Positions 27,816-36,780 of a stretch of DNA of 64,000 bases are shown in pieces (position 1 is the first letter of the stretch; every line of letters starts with the position of its first letter). Below the pieces are notes generated by a model. That model did not search any database. It was not told the origin of the DNA and saw nothing but the letters and a program-made list of their open reading frames with translations. Made by a program: the position numbers and the translations under genes. Source of the DNA: an uncultured Flavobacteriales bacterium (GTDB lineage Bacteria; Bacteroidota; Bacteroidia; Flavobacteriales; CAJXXR01); the NCBI GenBank assembly GCA_913063375.1, contig CAJXXR010000015.1, positions 1-64,000 on the forward strand, written 5' to 3'.

Positions 27816-29363
27816 ATGGAGAAAGTAAAAATTTTATGGGTTGATGATGAAGTAGATATGCTAAAACCGCACATCCTCTTCCTTGAGAAAAAAGGATATG
27901 AAGTTTTTACAGTTACCAATGGTCAAGATGCCTTAGACCTAATTGATAGTACAAAAATTGACATTATGTTCCTGGATGAAAATATGCCGGGACTAACTGG
28001 TTTAGATACCTTATCTAAAATTCCAGATAATTATACTTTCCCTGTTGTAATGATCACCAAGAGTGAGGAGGAAAGCATTATGGATGAAGCAATTGGAGCC
28101 AAAATAGCAGATTACCTTATCAAACCTGTTAATCCAATGCAAATCCTATTGACTATAAAAAAGCAATTTGAAAAAAGCAGGTTAGTCAATGAAACGACTA
28201 CCTATAATTACCAAAAGGAATTTCGAAAATTAGGGATGGACATTTCCATGGCTCAAGATTATGACGATTGGGCAAACATCTATAATAGGCTAGTCTATTG
28301 GGAAATAGAATTGGATAGTGCGAATAGCTCATTGAATGAAGTGTTAACCATTCAAAAAAAGGAGGCAAATGCAGAATTCTTTAAATTCATAAAAAGAGAA
28401 TATGTCGATTGGTTCGATAGCGATGAGGATGCACCTACACTTTCTCATAATGCCTTTCAAAGAATGGCAAAACCTGTCATCGAAGAGGACGAAAATCCCG
28501 TTTTCCTTTTACTGATCGATAATCTACGTTTGGATCAATGGAAAACCATCAAAAAATTGGTAGAGGAAGATTTCAACGTTGAAAAAGAATCCTTCTATTT
28601 CAGTATCCTACCTACCACAACTCAGTATGCTAGAAATGCATTTTTTGCAGGCTTGAGTCCACTCGATATTTCAAAAAAATATCCAGAACAGTGGAAATTT
28701 GATCACGAGGAAGGTGGGAAAAACCTTTTCGAATCCGATTTACTTAGTGATCAATTAAAAAGATTGGGACTAGATATCAAACATCAGTTTCATAAAATTA
28801 CCCAACAAAATCATGGGCATAAACTGATTGGGAAATTCAACGAGATAAGACGCAATAAGCTAAACGCTATTGTCTATAATTTCGTTGACATGTTATCTCA
28901 TGCAAAGACCAATACAGAGATGATCAAGGAGCTTGCTCCAAATGATAAGGCCTATAGAGAACTTACCCTTACCTGGTTCAAAAACTCTACCCTGATTGAA
29001 TTACTACGACTTATCAAATCGGTCAATGGTACGGTTATTATTACCACAGACCATGGGATGATTAATATAGAAGAACCTTCTAAATTAATTGGAGATAAGG
29101 AAACCAGCACCAATTTGAGGTACAAAACTGGAAAGAATCTAAATTATAAAGAAAAGGATGTCCTAGAAATATTAAATCCTACGGAAGTTCAACTACCAAA
29201 ATTCAATGTAAGTAGTAAATTTGTCTTCGCTAAGGAAAATAAGTTTTTGGTATATCCGAACAACTATAAGTACTTTTCAAACTATTATAAAAACACGTAC
29301 CAACACGGTGGGGTATCTCTAGAAGAAATGATATGTCCATTTATTGTACTTAAACCAAACTAA
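27816..29363 (+). CDS. porX: PorX-type response regulator with PglZ domain
   Basis: A 515-residue two-part protein. Residues 1-120 are a receiver domain (acidic Asp10/Asp11, phosphoacceptor Asp54 in MFLDENMPG, Lys in LIKP). Residues ~200-515 are a PglZ domain of the alkaline-phosphatase superfamily with metal-binding motifs LLLIDNLRLDQW, the TTTQYARNAFFAG loop and VIITTDHGM, ending YQHGGVSLEEMICPF. In Porphyromonas and Flavobacterium, PorX with the histidine kinase PorY controls transcription of T9SS genes and has phosphodiesterase activity. No kinase is adjacent. Its stop directly abuts tsaE. A 7-bp inverted repeat in the upstream region is described under the findings. Confidence 0.93.
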   Translation: MEKVKILWVDDEVDMLKPHILFLEKKGYEVFTVTNGQDALDLIDSTKIDIMFLDENMPGLTGLDTLSKIPDNYTFPVVMITKSEEESIMDEAIGAKIADYLIKPVNPMQILLTIKKQFEKSRLVNETTTYNYQKEFRKLGMDISMAQDYDDWANIYNRLVYWEIELDSANSSLNEVLTIQKKEANAEFFKFIKREYVDWFDSDEDAPTLSHNAFQRMAKPVIEEDENPVFLLLIDNLRLDQWKTIKKLVEEDFNVEKESFYFSILPTTTQYARNAFFAGLSPLDISKKYPEQWKFDHEEGGKNLFESDLLSDQLKRLGLDIKHQFHKITQQNHGHKLIGKFNEIRRNKLNAIVYNFVDMLSHAKTNTEMIKELAPNDKAYRELTLTWFKNSTLIELLRLIKSVNGTVIITTDHGMINIEEPSKLIGDKETSTNLRYKTGKNLNYKEKDVLEILNPTEVQLPKFNVSSKFVFAKENKFLVYPNNYKYFSNYYKNTYQHGGVSLEEMICPFIVLKPN

Positions 29364-29774
29364 ATGGAAGCCATTGAATTTTCACAAAGTGAAATTCCAG
29401 CTATCGCCAAGGAACTTATTCAAAATGCTACTAGTAAAATTTGGCTGTTCCATGCAGAAATGGGTGCAGGAAAAACTACTTTAATAAAAGCTATCTGCAA
29501 AGAATTAGGTATCTTAGAGAATATTAGTAGCCCCACTTATTCTATAGTTAATGAATACCGAACCCCTCAAAATGACAGCATATTTCATTTTGACTTTTAC
29601 AGACTACAAGCTGAAGAAGAAGCCTTAGACATTGGTACAGAAGAGTATTTAGATAGTGGAGCGCTTTGCTTAATAGAATGGCCAAATAAAATTGCATCCT
29701 TACTACCAACGGATGTAATGGACATTCACATTAAAGTGAAAGAAAATAACTTAAGGGAAATATCCATCAAATAA
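29364..29774 (+). CDS. tsaE: tRNA t6A37 threonylcarbamoyltransferase ATPase subunit
   Basis: A 136-residue P-loop ATPase that joins TsaB and TsaD to form N6-threonylcarbamoyladenosine at position 37 of ANN-reading tRNAs. Walker A is FHAEMGAGKTTL (residues about 29-40). SSPTYSIVNEY, the HFDFYRL block and GALCLIEWPNKI are the family's signature segments. It starts at the ATG immediately after the porX stop, so it is co-transcribed with porX; this pairing is frequent in Bacteroidota. Length is normal. Confidence 0.93.
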   Translation: MEAIEFSQSEIPAIAKELIQNATSKIWLFHAEMGAGKTTLIKAICKELGILENISSPTYSIVNEYRTPQNDSIFHFDFYRLQAEEEALDIGTEEYLDSGALCLIEWPNKIASLLPTDVMDIHIKVKENNLREISIK

Positions 29775-29782
29775 GATGCATA

Positions 29783-32700
29783 ATGACTAAAAGGCTATTA
29801 TATACCTGCAGGCTGTTTTTTTTAATAGCCACAACATTTAGCTTATCAGCAAATGATTTTTTCACGAGCTACAATGTACTATCTGCATACCATAAGGTCA
29901 TAGAAGGGAATAGCGTATTCTACCCTTTGAACTTTCACCCTAGTGAAAGAGCACTTTTGGTTGACGCCAAAGACAATGTGCAAATCAAATGGGAAAGTGA
30001 GGATATCCCGAACTTTTATGGCGACCAAAAATTAAAATTCGCATTTACCTACTCAATATCCAATGCTCTTGGCGAAATGCCAAGCTATGAACTTAGCATG
30101 GATAGCATTCATACGGTAGATTTTGAATTTATTGAAAATGTCCCATTCAGTCATTCTAATAATGGATTGGAAATTGAATTTATTCAGAAAGAAAGTCCAG
30201 AACCAAATATTCAATCAGGAGTAGGAATTATCTCTATCCCTATAGAATTCCTATCTCCGGGCAATCCGATAAATTTCATCCTTAAGACCACTCAACCAAA
30301 TGGAGGGGATTCTTGGTTAATGATTTATCAAAATGAATTTAAACAAGGAATCAATTTTTTCGACAGCGATATAGTTATTAAGAAAGATGGGGAATATTTC
30401 CGTGAATTTGGGGTAGCAGTTAATAACTTTGGTAATGAACAAAATATCAATATAAGAATTGACGGCAATAACAATGAGTTCTCAGCTGAAAACGGGATTA
30501 GTTATCACCCAATATACCTGTCTAAAAACACCAGTCCTAGAGAGTTAGAAATTGAAATTTTGGTGAATGATTCCATAGTCTCCTTTGAAAGACATCGACT
30601 AGCCACTATAAAGACCAAAAACATCTACCTCCTAAACGAATCGTATAGTTATAATAGTATACTTCTAAATGGTGTAGATGCTGAAGTTCAGCTCCTAAAA
30701 CAAGCTTTAGAACTTACTGCCGGGAATGACCAGAGAGACCTATTGTCAAAATTCAAATGGTCTACCTTTGAATTTGAAACCATTCAGAAATACCTGGATT
30801 ACGCTTCTGAAGAGGAACGTATTTTTTTAATGGATAGGATAAAAAATGGATTAATAGAACTTTCACCGGCCTATAAACAAATCATCTCCAGTCTATCTAC
30901 CCCAGTAGAATATTCCTATCTTTTTGAAGATGGATTGCATTACGCTGCTAAAGCTGGACAAGAAAAATTAGGGCAAATTCAAATAGACCCTTCAGGAATA
31001 AGTGCCAACTATATGGAGTACTTATTAGACCGAGGAATTACCGAAATAGGACTATTCCAAAATAGTGAATACCAAATACGTCCCGAATATTTCAATAGTC
31101 AAAAGAAACCGTACTTCTACCAATCCCACTACAAGACCAAAGACCTATTGGTCTATAATCAGAATGATGGGATCTACTACGGAAAAGAGCAACAACCCAT
31201 TTCCAACTATAGCATTTCACGACATTTGCAAAACTTAGCAAATAGAAACATCAAATACCCAAATAGTTTACTTCGACTAATCCCAACGGATGCATTCATT
31301 AATAGAGAACTCAGTGAAGTAGTAAGGGAATGGAATGCCTCTCACCAGAGTCCAAAATTAATTATATCCACCTTTAGCCAATTTGCAAATCAGTTTAGGA
31401 AAACTTCTGGCAACAAATTAAAAGGAGTTAGAACACTGAATTCGCCCTTTTGGGAAGAGGCTATTTTAAACTACTATCCAGAATACGCCTCTTTGAACCA
31501 ACAATTCCATGACTTAAGAGTTAATGAATGTATTGGCGTTATTCAAAAGGAGTACTCAGACAGAAATGACCTTAAACATTGCATGGATAACTTCTGGAAA
31601 ATAAGACAAAACACCATTCAGAAGAATTTCCTATTCCCAAATTCAGATAGTCTTTCATCCGATTTTGAAGTCAAAACAATTGATGCTAGAAATCTTGTAA
31701 TCTATAATCCTATATCTACCCCCAGAGGAGGAGCCATTGCGCTTTCCATTTCAAATAATTATAAAGGGGCAAAAAACAAGAAAGGAAAGATAATTCCATT
31801 CCAAAGAATAAATGATGGTATAGCCCTTCTTCAGCTTAATGAAATACCTGCCTATGGGTACGAAGAAATTACACTTATGCAAAGTGCTAACAGAATTGTG
31901 GGAAATTATCCAAAATTCAAAATATCCTTTAACAACAAAAGAGGAATATATGCACTAAAGGCTCCAGGTAAAGATGAAAACCTCATTAAGGCAAAATCAG
32001 AACTCTTTGCACTCGTTTTAGTGGATGGTGGACACCCCAACAATAATACTATCCAGGAAGAACAAAGAGAAATAATCAAAATTAAGGATGGACCACTTTG
32101 TACCACTTATAAGGTATATAGTAAATTAAATGGGATCAAGTGTGAGAAAACCATTTACCTATATCACACAAATCAAGAAATAAAAGTCGATATACAACTA
32201 GATAACTTACCTGAATCAGACTATTCGGTACATATGAATTGGCCGCTAAACATCCCGTCCAATGACTTCAAAACAGATTGTCAACTCTTTGAATTGGACA
32301 AATCGGAATACAATAAAAAGGGTAACTTAAACTTTTTCGGTAGTCAATTTTTATGCATTAAAAACCAACATATTCAAGCAGATATTTACAGCTCAAATCC
32401 AGCTTTCTGGCAAATTGGAGAAATGGCCGTCACCCCTTCTAAATATGGCTGGCGTTCTCAAATGGGATTCAATAATAAATTTATCAGTTATTTGACCTCA
32501 AACTATTTCGGTTATAAAAAACAGATTCAAAATTCCTATAAAAATGAGTTTACAGTAAGTTTTTCTTCTAATGATAAGGCAATAGAAGCCTATTTCCTAC
32601 ATAAACAATACCCATTAATAGCACTTGAAAACGTGTATACTAACAGACAAAGCGCATTGTTTGACTGGGATAATGAAAATGTATATATCCAAAAAATGTA

Positions 32701-32896
32701 TCCTCACGAGGGAGGCCAGGGAATTGTATTAGAAATGAAGAACAAGAGTCATGAACCTCAAAAGATGAGTCTAGACTGGAATGGAAAACGGAAGTACAAA
32801 GTCTACGAGATAGACAATAGCGATAAAAAAACTGGAATATTACGAGGGAATTTAAATTGGAACTCATATCAGCTTATCCGAGTATTATTGGAATAA
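29783..32896 (+). CDS. Exported GH38 alpha-mannosidase-like protein lacking the metal motif
   Basis: A 1037-residue protein with a signal peptide (ends near SLSAND). Residues ~1-280 are beta-rich. From IYLLNESYSYNS (about 282-293), the segment continuing through KFKWSTFEFETIQKYL, FLMDRIKNGLIELSP and SSLSTPVEYSY aligns by eye with exported GH38-like mannosidases, which read IYLxxHxHxD there. Here the zinc-binding His-x-His-x-Asp positions are Glu286, Tyr288 and Tyr290. An Asp at 402 (IQIDPSGIS) may correspond to the nucleophile region. The C-terminal half is a GH38-like beta domain. It starts 8 bases after tsaE, so it is in the porX operon. I infer a fold without normal zinc-dependent catalysis; family assignment is moderate and by motif only. 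Confidence 0.55.
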   Translation: MTKRLLYTCRLFFLIATTFSLSANDFFTSYNVLSAYHKVIEGNSVFYPLNFHPSERALLVDAKDNVQIKWESEDIPNFYGDQKLKFAFTYSISNALGEMPSYELSMDSIHTVDFEFIENVPFSHSNNGLEIEFIQKESPEPNIQSGVGIISIPIEFLSPGNPINFILKTTQPNGGDSWLMIYQNEFKQGINFFDSDIVIKKDGEYFREFGVAVNNFGNEQNINIRIDGNNNEFSAENGISYHPIYLSKNTSPRELEIEILVNDSIVSFERHRLATIKTKNIYLLNESYSYNSILLNGVDAEVQLLKQALELTAGNDQRDLLSKFKWSTFEFETIQKYLDYASEEERIFLMDRIKNGLIELSPAYKQIISSLSTPVEYSYLFEDGLHYAAKAGQEKLGQIQIDPSGISANYMEYLLDRGITEIGLFQNSEYQIRPEYFNSQKKPYFYQSHYKTKDLLVYNQNDGIYYGKEQQPISNYSISRHLQNLANRNIKYPNSLLRLIPTDAFINRELSEVVREWNASHQSPKLIISTFSQFANQFRKTSGNKLKGVRTLNSPFWEEAILNYYPEYASLNQQFHDLRVNECIGVIQKEYSDRNDLKHCMDNFWKIRQNTIQKNFLFPNSDSLSSDFEVKTIDARNLVIYNPISTPRGGAIALSISNNYKGAKNKKGKIIPFQRINDGIALLQLNEIPAYGYEEITLMQSANRIVGNYPKFKISFNNKRGIYALKAPGKDENLIKAKSELFALVLVDGGHPNNNTIQEEQREIIKIKDGPLCTTYKVYSKLNGIKCEKTIYLYHTNQEIKVDIQLDNLPESDYSVHMNWPLNIPSNDFKTDCQLFELDKSEYNKKGNLNFFGSQFLCIKNQHIQADIYSSNPAFWQIGEMAVTPSKYGWRSQMGFNNKFISYLTSNYFGYKKQIQNSYKNEFTVSFSSNDKAIEAYFLHKQYPLIALENVYTNRQSALFDWDNENVYIQKMYPHEGGQGIVLEMKNKSHEPQKMSLDWNGKRKYKVYEIDNSDKKTGILRGNLNWNSYQLIRVLLE

Positions 32897-32935
32897 AAAA
32901 AAAGCAATCTTCAAACGAGATTGCTTTTTTTTATA
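32893..32935. terminator. Bidirectional terminator
   Basis: The 9-bp perfect stem AAGCAATCT/AGATTGCTT (32902-32910 and 32918-32926) is flanked by A and T runs. It separates the convergent GH38-like and subtilisin genes. Confidence 0.85.
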
Positions 32936-32945
32936 ATACTTTTTT

Positions 32946-34190
32946 TTAGTTATGTGCAATGGGATCAGGATTCCCATCCGGATCACCATTCACTGTTCCA
33001 TCTGTTGAAATCCCCCCTAACAATAGAATACCTGCAACATGTGGAGCTGCCATGGAAGTTCCGCTAATCGTGTTATATCCTCCATTTTTCCATGTAGAAT
33101 GTATAGCTACACCAGGAGCACAATAATCTACCGGAGGGTTTCCATAATTGGAAAAGGAAGCCCAATCGTCACCGCTATCCATAGCAGATACCGTATAAAT
33201 ATTACCCCCATTAACCCTTGCAGGAGATGAATTATTTGCATACGTATTTGAGTTCCCTGCAGCAATTGAAAATTTCACATTGCTAGAAGCTGCACTCACT
33301 GCATTATCCACCGACACAGATACACCGCCACCTAAACTCATATTGGCTACATCACCGGAGACACCATTAGCACCTACATAATTGATTCCAGCAATAACAC
33401 CAGACCAACTACCGGATCCTTTTCTATCCAATACACGAACAGCTACAACCGTTGCATCAGCAGCAACACCAACCACTCCAATATTGTTATTTTTCGCAGC
33501 AATAGTTCCTGCAACGTGCGTCCCATGACCATTTTGATCATTTGGATTGGAAGCTTGTGGCCCACCAGATAAAAATGAAACACTTAAATTCTGATCAACA
33601 TTTAAATCAGGGTGATCCATATCAATTCCACTATCAATAATCCAAGCTCTTAATCCAGTACCATCACTGATACCTCCTACTCGAATAATTCCATAAGGAG
33701 TAGATTGACCAACTTCTTCACCATCATCCCCTCCATTTCCAGGCTTACCAGGTTTATCTGGCTTAACCATAATTATCATGTGATCTTGTTCAATATACTT
33801 AATACGCTTATCTGCAATTAAGAGTTCATATTGCTCAACGGATAGTGTCGCAGCAAAGCCCTTAATAGAATTCCCATAAGCATGGGTAATACCATCTGTA
33901 GATAACTCCAATTTTGGAAAATCTTTTACCACTCTATTTTTAAGCTCAATAATCCCTTGCTTAAAATTGACATTATGATCTACAAAGCTATTACCAAAAT
34001 CATCTGTGAATTCAACTATATACTTCCCTTCAATAGGTACAGATTTAAAAACTCCGAAAGGCGATACCTTTTCAGAAGTAACCTCTACACTTATATTTTC
34101 CTCTTGAGAAGTTTCTTTTTCACAACCTACCCAAACTAGAGCAGATAATAACACTCCAACTAAAAGTAAATTTATTTTAATTCCTTTCAT
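32946..34190 (-). CDS. Subtilisin-like (S8) serine protease lipoprotein
   Basis: A 414-residue exported protease. The lipobox LVWVGC (Cys23) suggests membrane anchoring. Residues ~50-145 form an inhibitor-I9-like propeptide (KYIVEFTDDFG ... RIKYIEQDH). The S8 catalytic domain follows, with Asp186 in IIDSGIDMDHPD, His222 in NGHGTHVAG and Ser379 in GTSMAAPHVAG. A Pro/Gly/Lys/Asp-rich linker sits between propeptide and catalytic domain. There is no T9SS C-terminal domain; the protein ends shortly after the catalytic Ser region. I chose the ATG at 34190 because the longer frame begins at TTG and would add an unneeded N-terminal extension. Family assignment is secure; substrate unknown. Confidence 0.88.
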   Translation of the reverse strand: MKGIKINLLLVGVLLSALVWVGCEKETSQEENISVEVTSEKVSPFGVFKSVPIEGKYIVEFTDDFGNSFVDHNVNFKQGIIELKNRVVKDFPKLELSTDGITHAYGNSIKGFAATLSVEQYELLIADKRIKYIEQDHMIIMVKPDKPGKPGNGGDDGEEVGQSTPYGIIRVGGISDGTGLRAWIIDSGIDMDHPDLNVDQNLSVSFLSGGPQASNPNDQNGHGTHVAGTIAAKNNNIGVVGVAADATVVAVRVLDRKGSGSWSGVIAGINYVGANGVSGDVANMSLGGGVSVSVDNAVSAASSNVKFSIAAGNSNTYANNSSPARVNGGNIYTVSAMDSGDDWASFSNYGNPPVDYCAPGVAIHSTWKNGGYNTISGTSMAAPHVAGILLLGGISTDGTVNGDPDGNPDPIAHN

Positions 34191-34325
34191 AATACTCCGT
34201 TTTATATTCGACAACTAAGCTAGTGGTAAACTGTAAGTTAATGATATAATTCGGCATTTCAAGTATTAAGAAACACTATTTACATACTTAAAAGCTATGA
34301 AAACAAAGTTTTTATATAAAAGGTA

Positions 34326-35513
34326 TTATTTTTTTAATCTTGCTACATCCTCCCAGAAATCAGGATAGGATTTCGTCACCACATTGGGATCCAAAATTTC
34401 AATAGTAGGGTACTTAAATGCTAGCGGAGCAAAACACATCGCCATTCTATGATCCTTATAAGTTTCAATTTGCACAGTCTCCGTAGGTATTTTTTGTATT
34501 CTCTTAGCCAACAGGATAGTATCTTGATTCAGAATCTGAACCACTCCTCCTAATTTGGCCAATTCAATTTTCAAAGCCAATAATCGGTCAGTTTCCTTAA
34601 TTGGCAATGTTTCTAAACCAAACAACTCGGCTTCAATCCCTAACTCAAAACAACATACCGCCACGGTTTGAGCGATATCTGGTTGTTCATGAAAATCGTA
34701 ACTAAACTTTTCAACCCTATCACCAGAACTTCTCAGAACTAGTTCATTCTTATGTAATATTGCATCTACACCTAAGGGCTTAAATATCTCTATCAAAGCA
34801 GCATCTCCTTGGTAAGAATTAGTAAAATAGTTGCTAATAGATATTTCATCAACAATACCCATCGCCACAAAGGAAAACCAGTAAGAGGCCGAGGACCAAT
34901 CAGATTCAACCTGATAATTACCTACCGTATATTTAGTTTCCGGAATTTGAATTGAGCTATTTACCCATTTAGTATCTATACCAAAATCTCGCATCATCCC
35001 TAAAGTCATAGCAAGGTATGGTCTCGAAACCAATTTATTTTGGATTTCGATCTGCAATCCGCCAGATAATCTTGGGGCAATCATCGCCAATGCAGAAATA
35101 AATTGACTACTCATTTGCCCATCTATATCAAGTTCCCCCCCGCAGATTCCTTGTCCATTAATCTTTAAAGGAGGATACCCTTCTACTCCCAAATAGTTAA
35201 TCTCTGCACCAAGTTTACGGAGCGCATCTACTAGAGGACCAATTGGCCGTTGATGCATTCTTTCTGATCCTGATAAGCTAATTGTACGATTCTGTGTCGC
35301 TGCGAAGGCAGTTAAAAAACGCATAGCTGTACCCGCATGTCCAACATTCCAGTTTGTCTCATTTTGATTGGACAAAATTTTCTGCATGACTAAGGCGTCA
35401 TCTGAATTGGATAAATTCTGCACCTCTACCTTCTGCCCTGCTAGAGCTTCCATTATTAAAAAACGGTTCGAAATACTTTTAGAACCAGAAATATGCAATT
35501 TTACTTTAGACAT
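34326..35513 (-). CDS. aroA: 3-phosphoshikimate 1-carboxyvinyltransferase (EPSP synthase)
   Basis: A 395-residue enzyme of the shikimate pathway that joins phosphoenolpyruvate to shikimate-3-phosphate. ISGSKSISNRFLIMEAL at the N-terminus, the NVGHAGTAMRFLTAF motif, and IKETDRL plus TYKDHRMAMCFAPLA in the second domain are family signatures. It is somewhat shorter than the ~430-residue enterobacterial form, as in other Bacteroidota. Its ATG overlaps the end of aroB by 8 bases, so the two are translationally coupled in a leftward aroB-aroA operon. Confidence 0.94.
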   Translation of the reverse strand: MSKVKLHISGSKSISNRFLIMEALAGQKVEVQNLSNSDDALVMQKILSNQNETNWNVGHAGTAMRFLTAFAATQNRTISLSGSERMHQRPIGPLVDALRKLGAEINYLGVEGYPPLKINGQGICGGELDIDGQMSSQFISALAMIAPRLSGGLQIEIQNKLVSRPYLAMTLGMMRDFGIDTKWVNSSIQIPETKYTVGNYQVESDWSSASYWFSFVAMGIVDEISISNYFTNSYQGDAALIEIFKPLGVDAILHKNELVLRSSGDRVEKFSYDFHEQPDIAQTVAVCCFELGIEAELFGLETLPIKETDRLLALKIELAKLGGVVQILNQDTILLAKRIQKIPTETVQIETYKDHRMAMCFAPLAFKYPTIEILDPNVVTKSYPDFWEDVARLKK

Positions 35514-36570
35514 GTAGGTTGTGGGCTAATTTTAAGACTTCACTAATTTTACTTTCCGGAATCACAATATCAAAAACGGCTTTTCCAATTTCTTCTAGAA
35601 GCACAAATTTCAATTCCGCGTTTTCATTCTTTTTATCTTGTCCCAGCCACTTAACAATTTCCACTATATCCTTATCTGACATTTGTGGCATACTATAATT
35701 CAATTCTATAAAGTCTTTTATTTCTTCGAATTCTTCTTTTGACAAACCAGTGAATTCCATAGATAGATAGGCTTCCAATATCATACCTACTGCTACAGCC
35801 TCACCATGGAGTAAAGGAGAACTTGATGTAAGAAAATGGCTTTCAATTGCATGCCCTATAGAATGTCCAAAATTCAGTATTTTCCGTCTTCCAGATTCAT
35901 TTCTATCACTTAGAACAATTTCTTTTTTAATCAATACAGACTGACTAATATAGTCCTTCAATAAGGCAGGCTCAAAACCTTGTTTTATCAATGTCCAATA
36001 ATTAGTATCTGCAATCAAAGCATGTTTTATAATCTCTGCAAATCCACTTAACCATTGGCGCTGATCTAGACTAGCCAAAAACTGAGGTTCAATAAGAACC
36101 ATCATTGGATCCGCAAATAATCCAATTTGATTTTTAAATCCTTCGAAATCTACTGCAACTTTTGAGCCTACTGATGCATCTACCTGAGAAAGAAGTGTCG
36201 TTGGAATGTGGATAAACCTAACTCCTCGTTTATAGGTAGCTGCTACAAATCCCCCCATGTCACAGAGCACACCTCCACCTAAATTAATAATAAGGGTTTT
36301 TCGATCTGCTTTAGCCTCAGTTAAGGTTGCCCAAATTCCTTGACATATCTCTAAGGTCTTATTTTCTTCTCCTGATGGAATTTCAATAACATCGTAACCA
36401 TCTAAATATGGGACTGAATTCAATAAAAATGGTAGGCAATGCAGTTTTGTATTTTCATCCACTAGAATAAATATATTAGAATACTTATCAGAATGATCTT
36501 CCAATATCGTATTCAGCTCTTCTAAATGGTTATCTCCAATATATACTGGATACTGCACCTGTATTTCCAT
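35506..36570 (-). CDS. aroB: 3-dehydroquinate synthase
   Basis: A 354-residue NAD- and metal-dependent enzyme that converts DAHP to 3-dehydroquinate in the shikimate pathway. GGGVLCDMGGFVAATYKRG, IPTTLLSQVDASVGSKVAVD, and the metal-binding LNFGHSIGHAIE are diagnostic. The frame stays open to a TTG at 36627 with an ATG at 36615. I prefer the ATG at 36570 (MEIQVQYPVYIG) because it gives the usual length and lies just downstream of a TATATTTG box. It is the first gene of the aroB-aroA operon. Confidence 0.93.
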   Translation of the reverse strand: MEIQVQYPVYIGDNHLEELNTILEDHSDKYSNIFILVDENTKLHCLPFLLNSVPYLDGYDVIEIPSGEENKTLEICQGIWATLTEAKADRKTLIINLGGGVLCDMGGFVAATYKRGVRFIHIPTTLLSQVDASVGSKVAVDFEGFKNQIGLFADPMMVLIEPQFLASLDQRQWLSGFAEIIKHALIADTNYWTLIKQGFEPALLKDYISQSVLIKKEIVLSDRNESGRRKILNFGHSIGHAIESHFLTSSSPLLHGEAVAVGMILEAYLSMEFTGLSKEEFEEIKDFIELNYSMPQMSDKDIVEIVKWLGQDKKNENAELKFVLLEEIGKAVFDIVIPESKISEVLKLAHNLHV

Positions 36571-36584
36571 CTTAATCTTTTTAA

Positions 36585-36592
36585 CAAATATA
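36585..36592 (-). promoter_or_regulatory. Possible -7 promoter box for aroB-aroA
   Basis: TATATTTG on the minus strand matches TAnnTTTG. No TTG is present 21 bp upstream, so the promoter is incomplete by that test. If used, the leader before the ATG at 36570 is only about ten bases, which excludes the longer aroB starts. Confidence 0.4.
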
Positions 36593-36753
36593 GGATTCTT
36601 AGTTTTAAATTTCATCTGAAATCTCAACAGATTTCATCGATAAACGGTGTTAAAAAATCCCTGACAATGCGCATAGTTCGGATGCGAGGAATAGAAGAAA
36701 TTTGAAGTAATAAAAATGAAGGTTTTTTTCAGTAAAATCTATTCAAGAAAAAT

Positions 36754-36761
36754 TATATTTG
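36754..36761 (+). promoter_or_regulatory. Possible -7 promoter box for proline dehydrogenase
   Basis: TATATTTG lies 19 bases before the ATG, preceded by a T-run near 36723-36729 rather than a TTG. The box fits the Bacteroidota -7 consensus. Confidence 0.45.
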
Positions 36762-36780
36762 CACAGCAGAATTTATACTT

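Noticed and set aside
27816..29363. PglZ domain as part of a phage-defence (BREX/Pgl) system
   Set aside because: The domain is fused to a receiver domain in the PorX arrangement, and no other BREX gene lies nearby.
36723..36729. T-run before the proline dehydrogenase promoter box as a -33 element
   Set aside because: It is not TTG and poly-T tracts are common in this AT-rich DNA.
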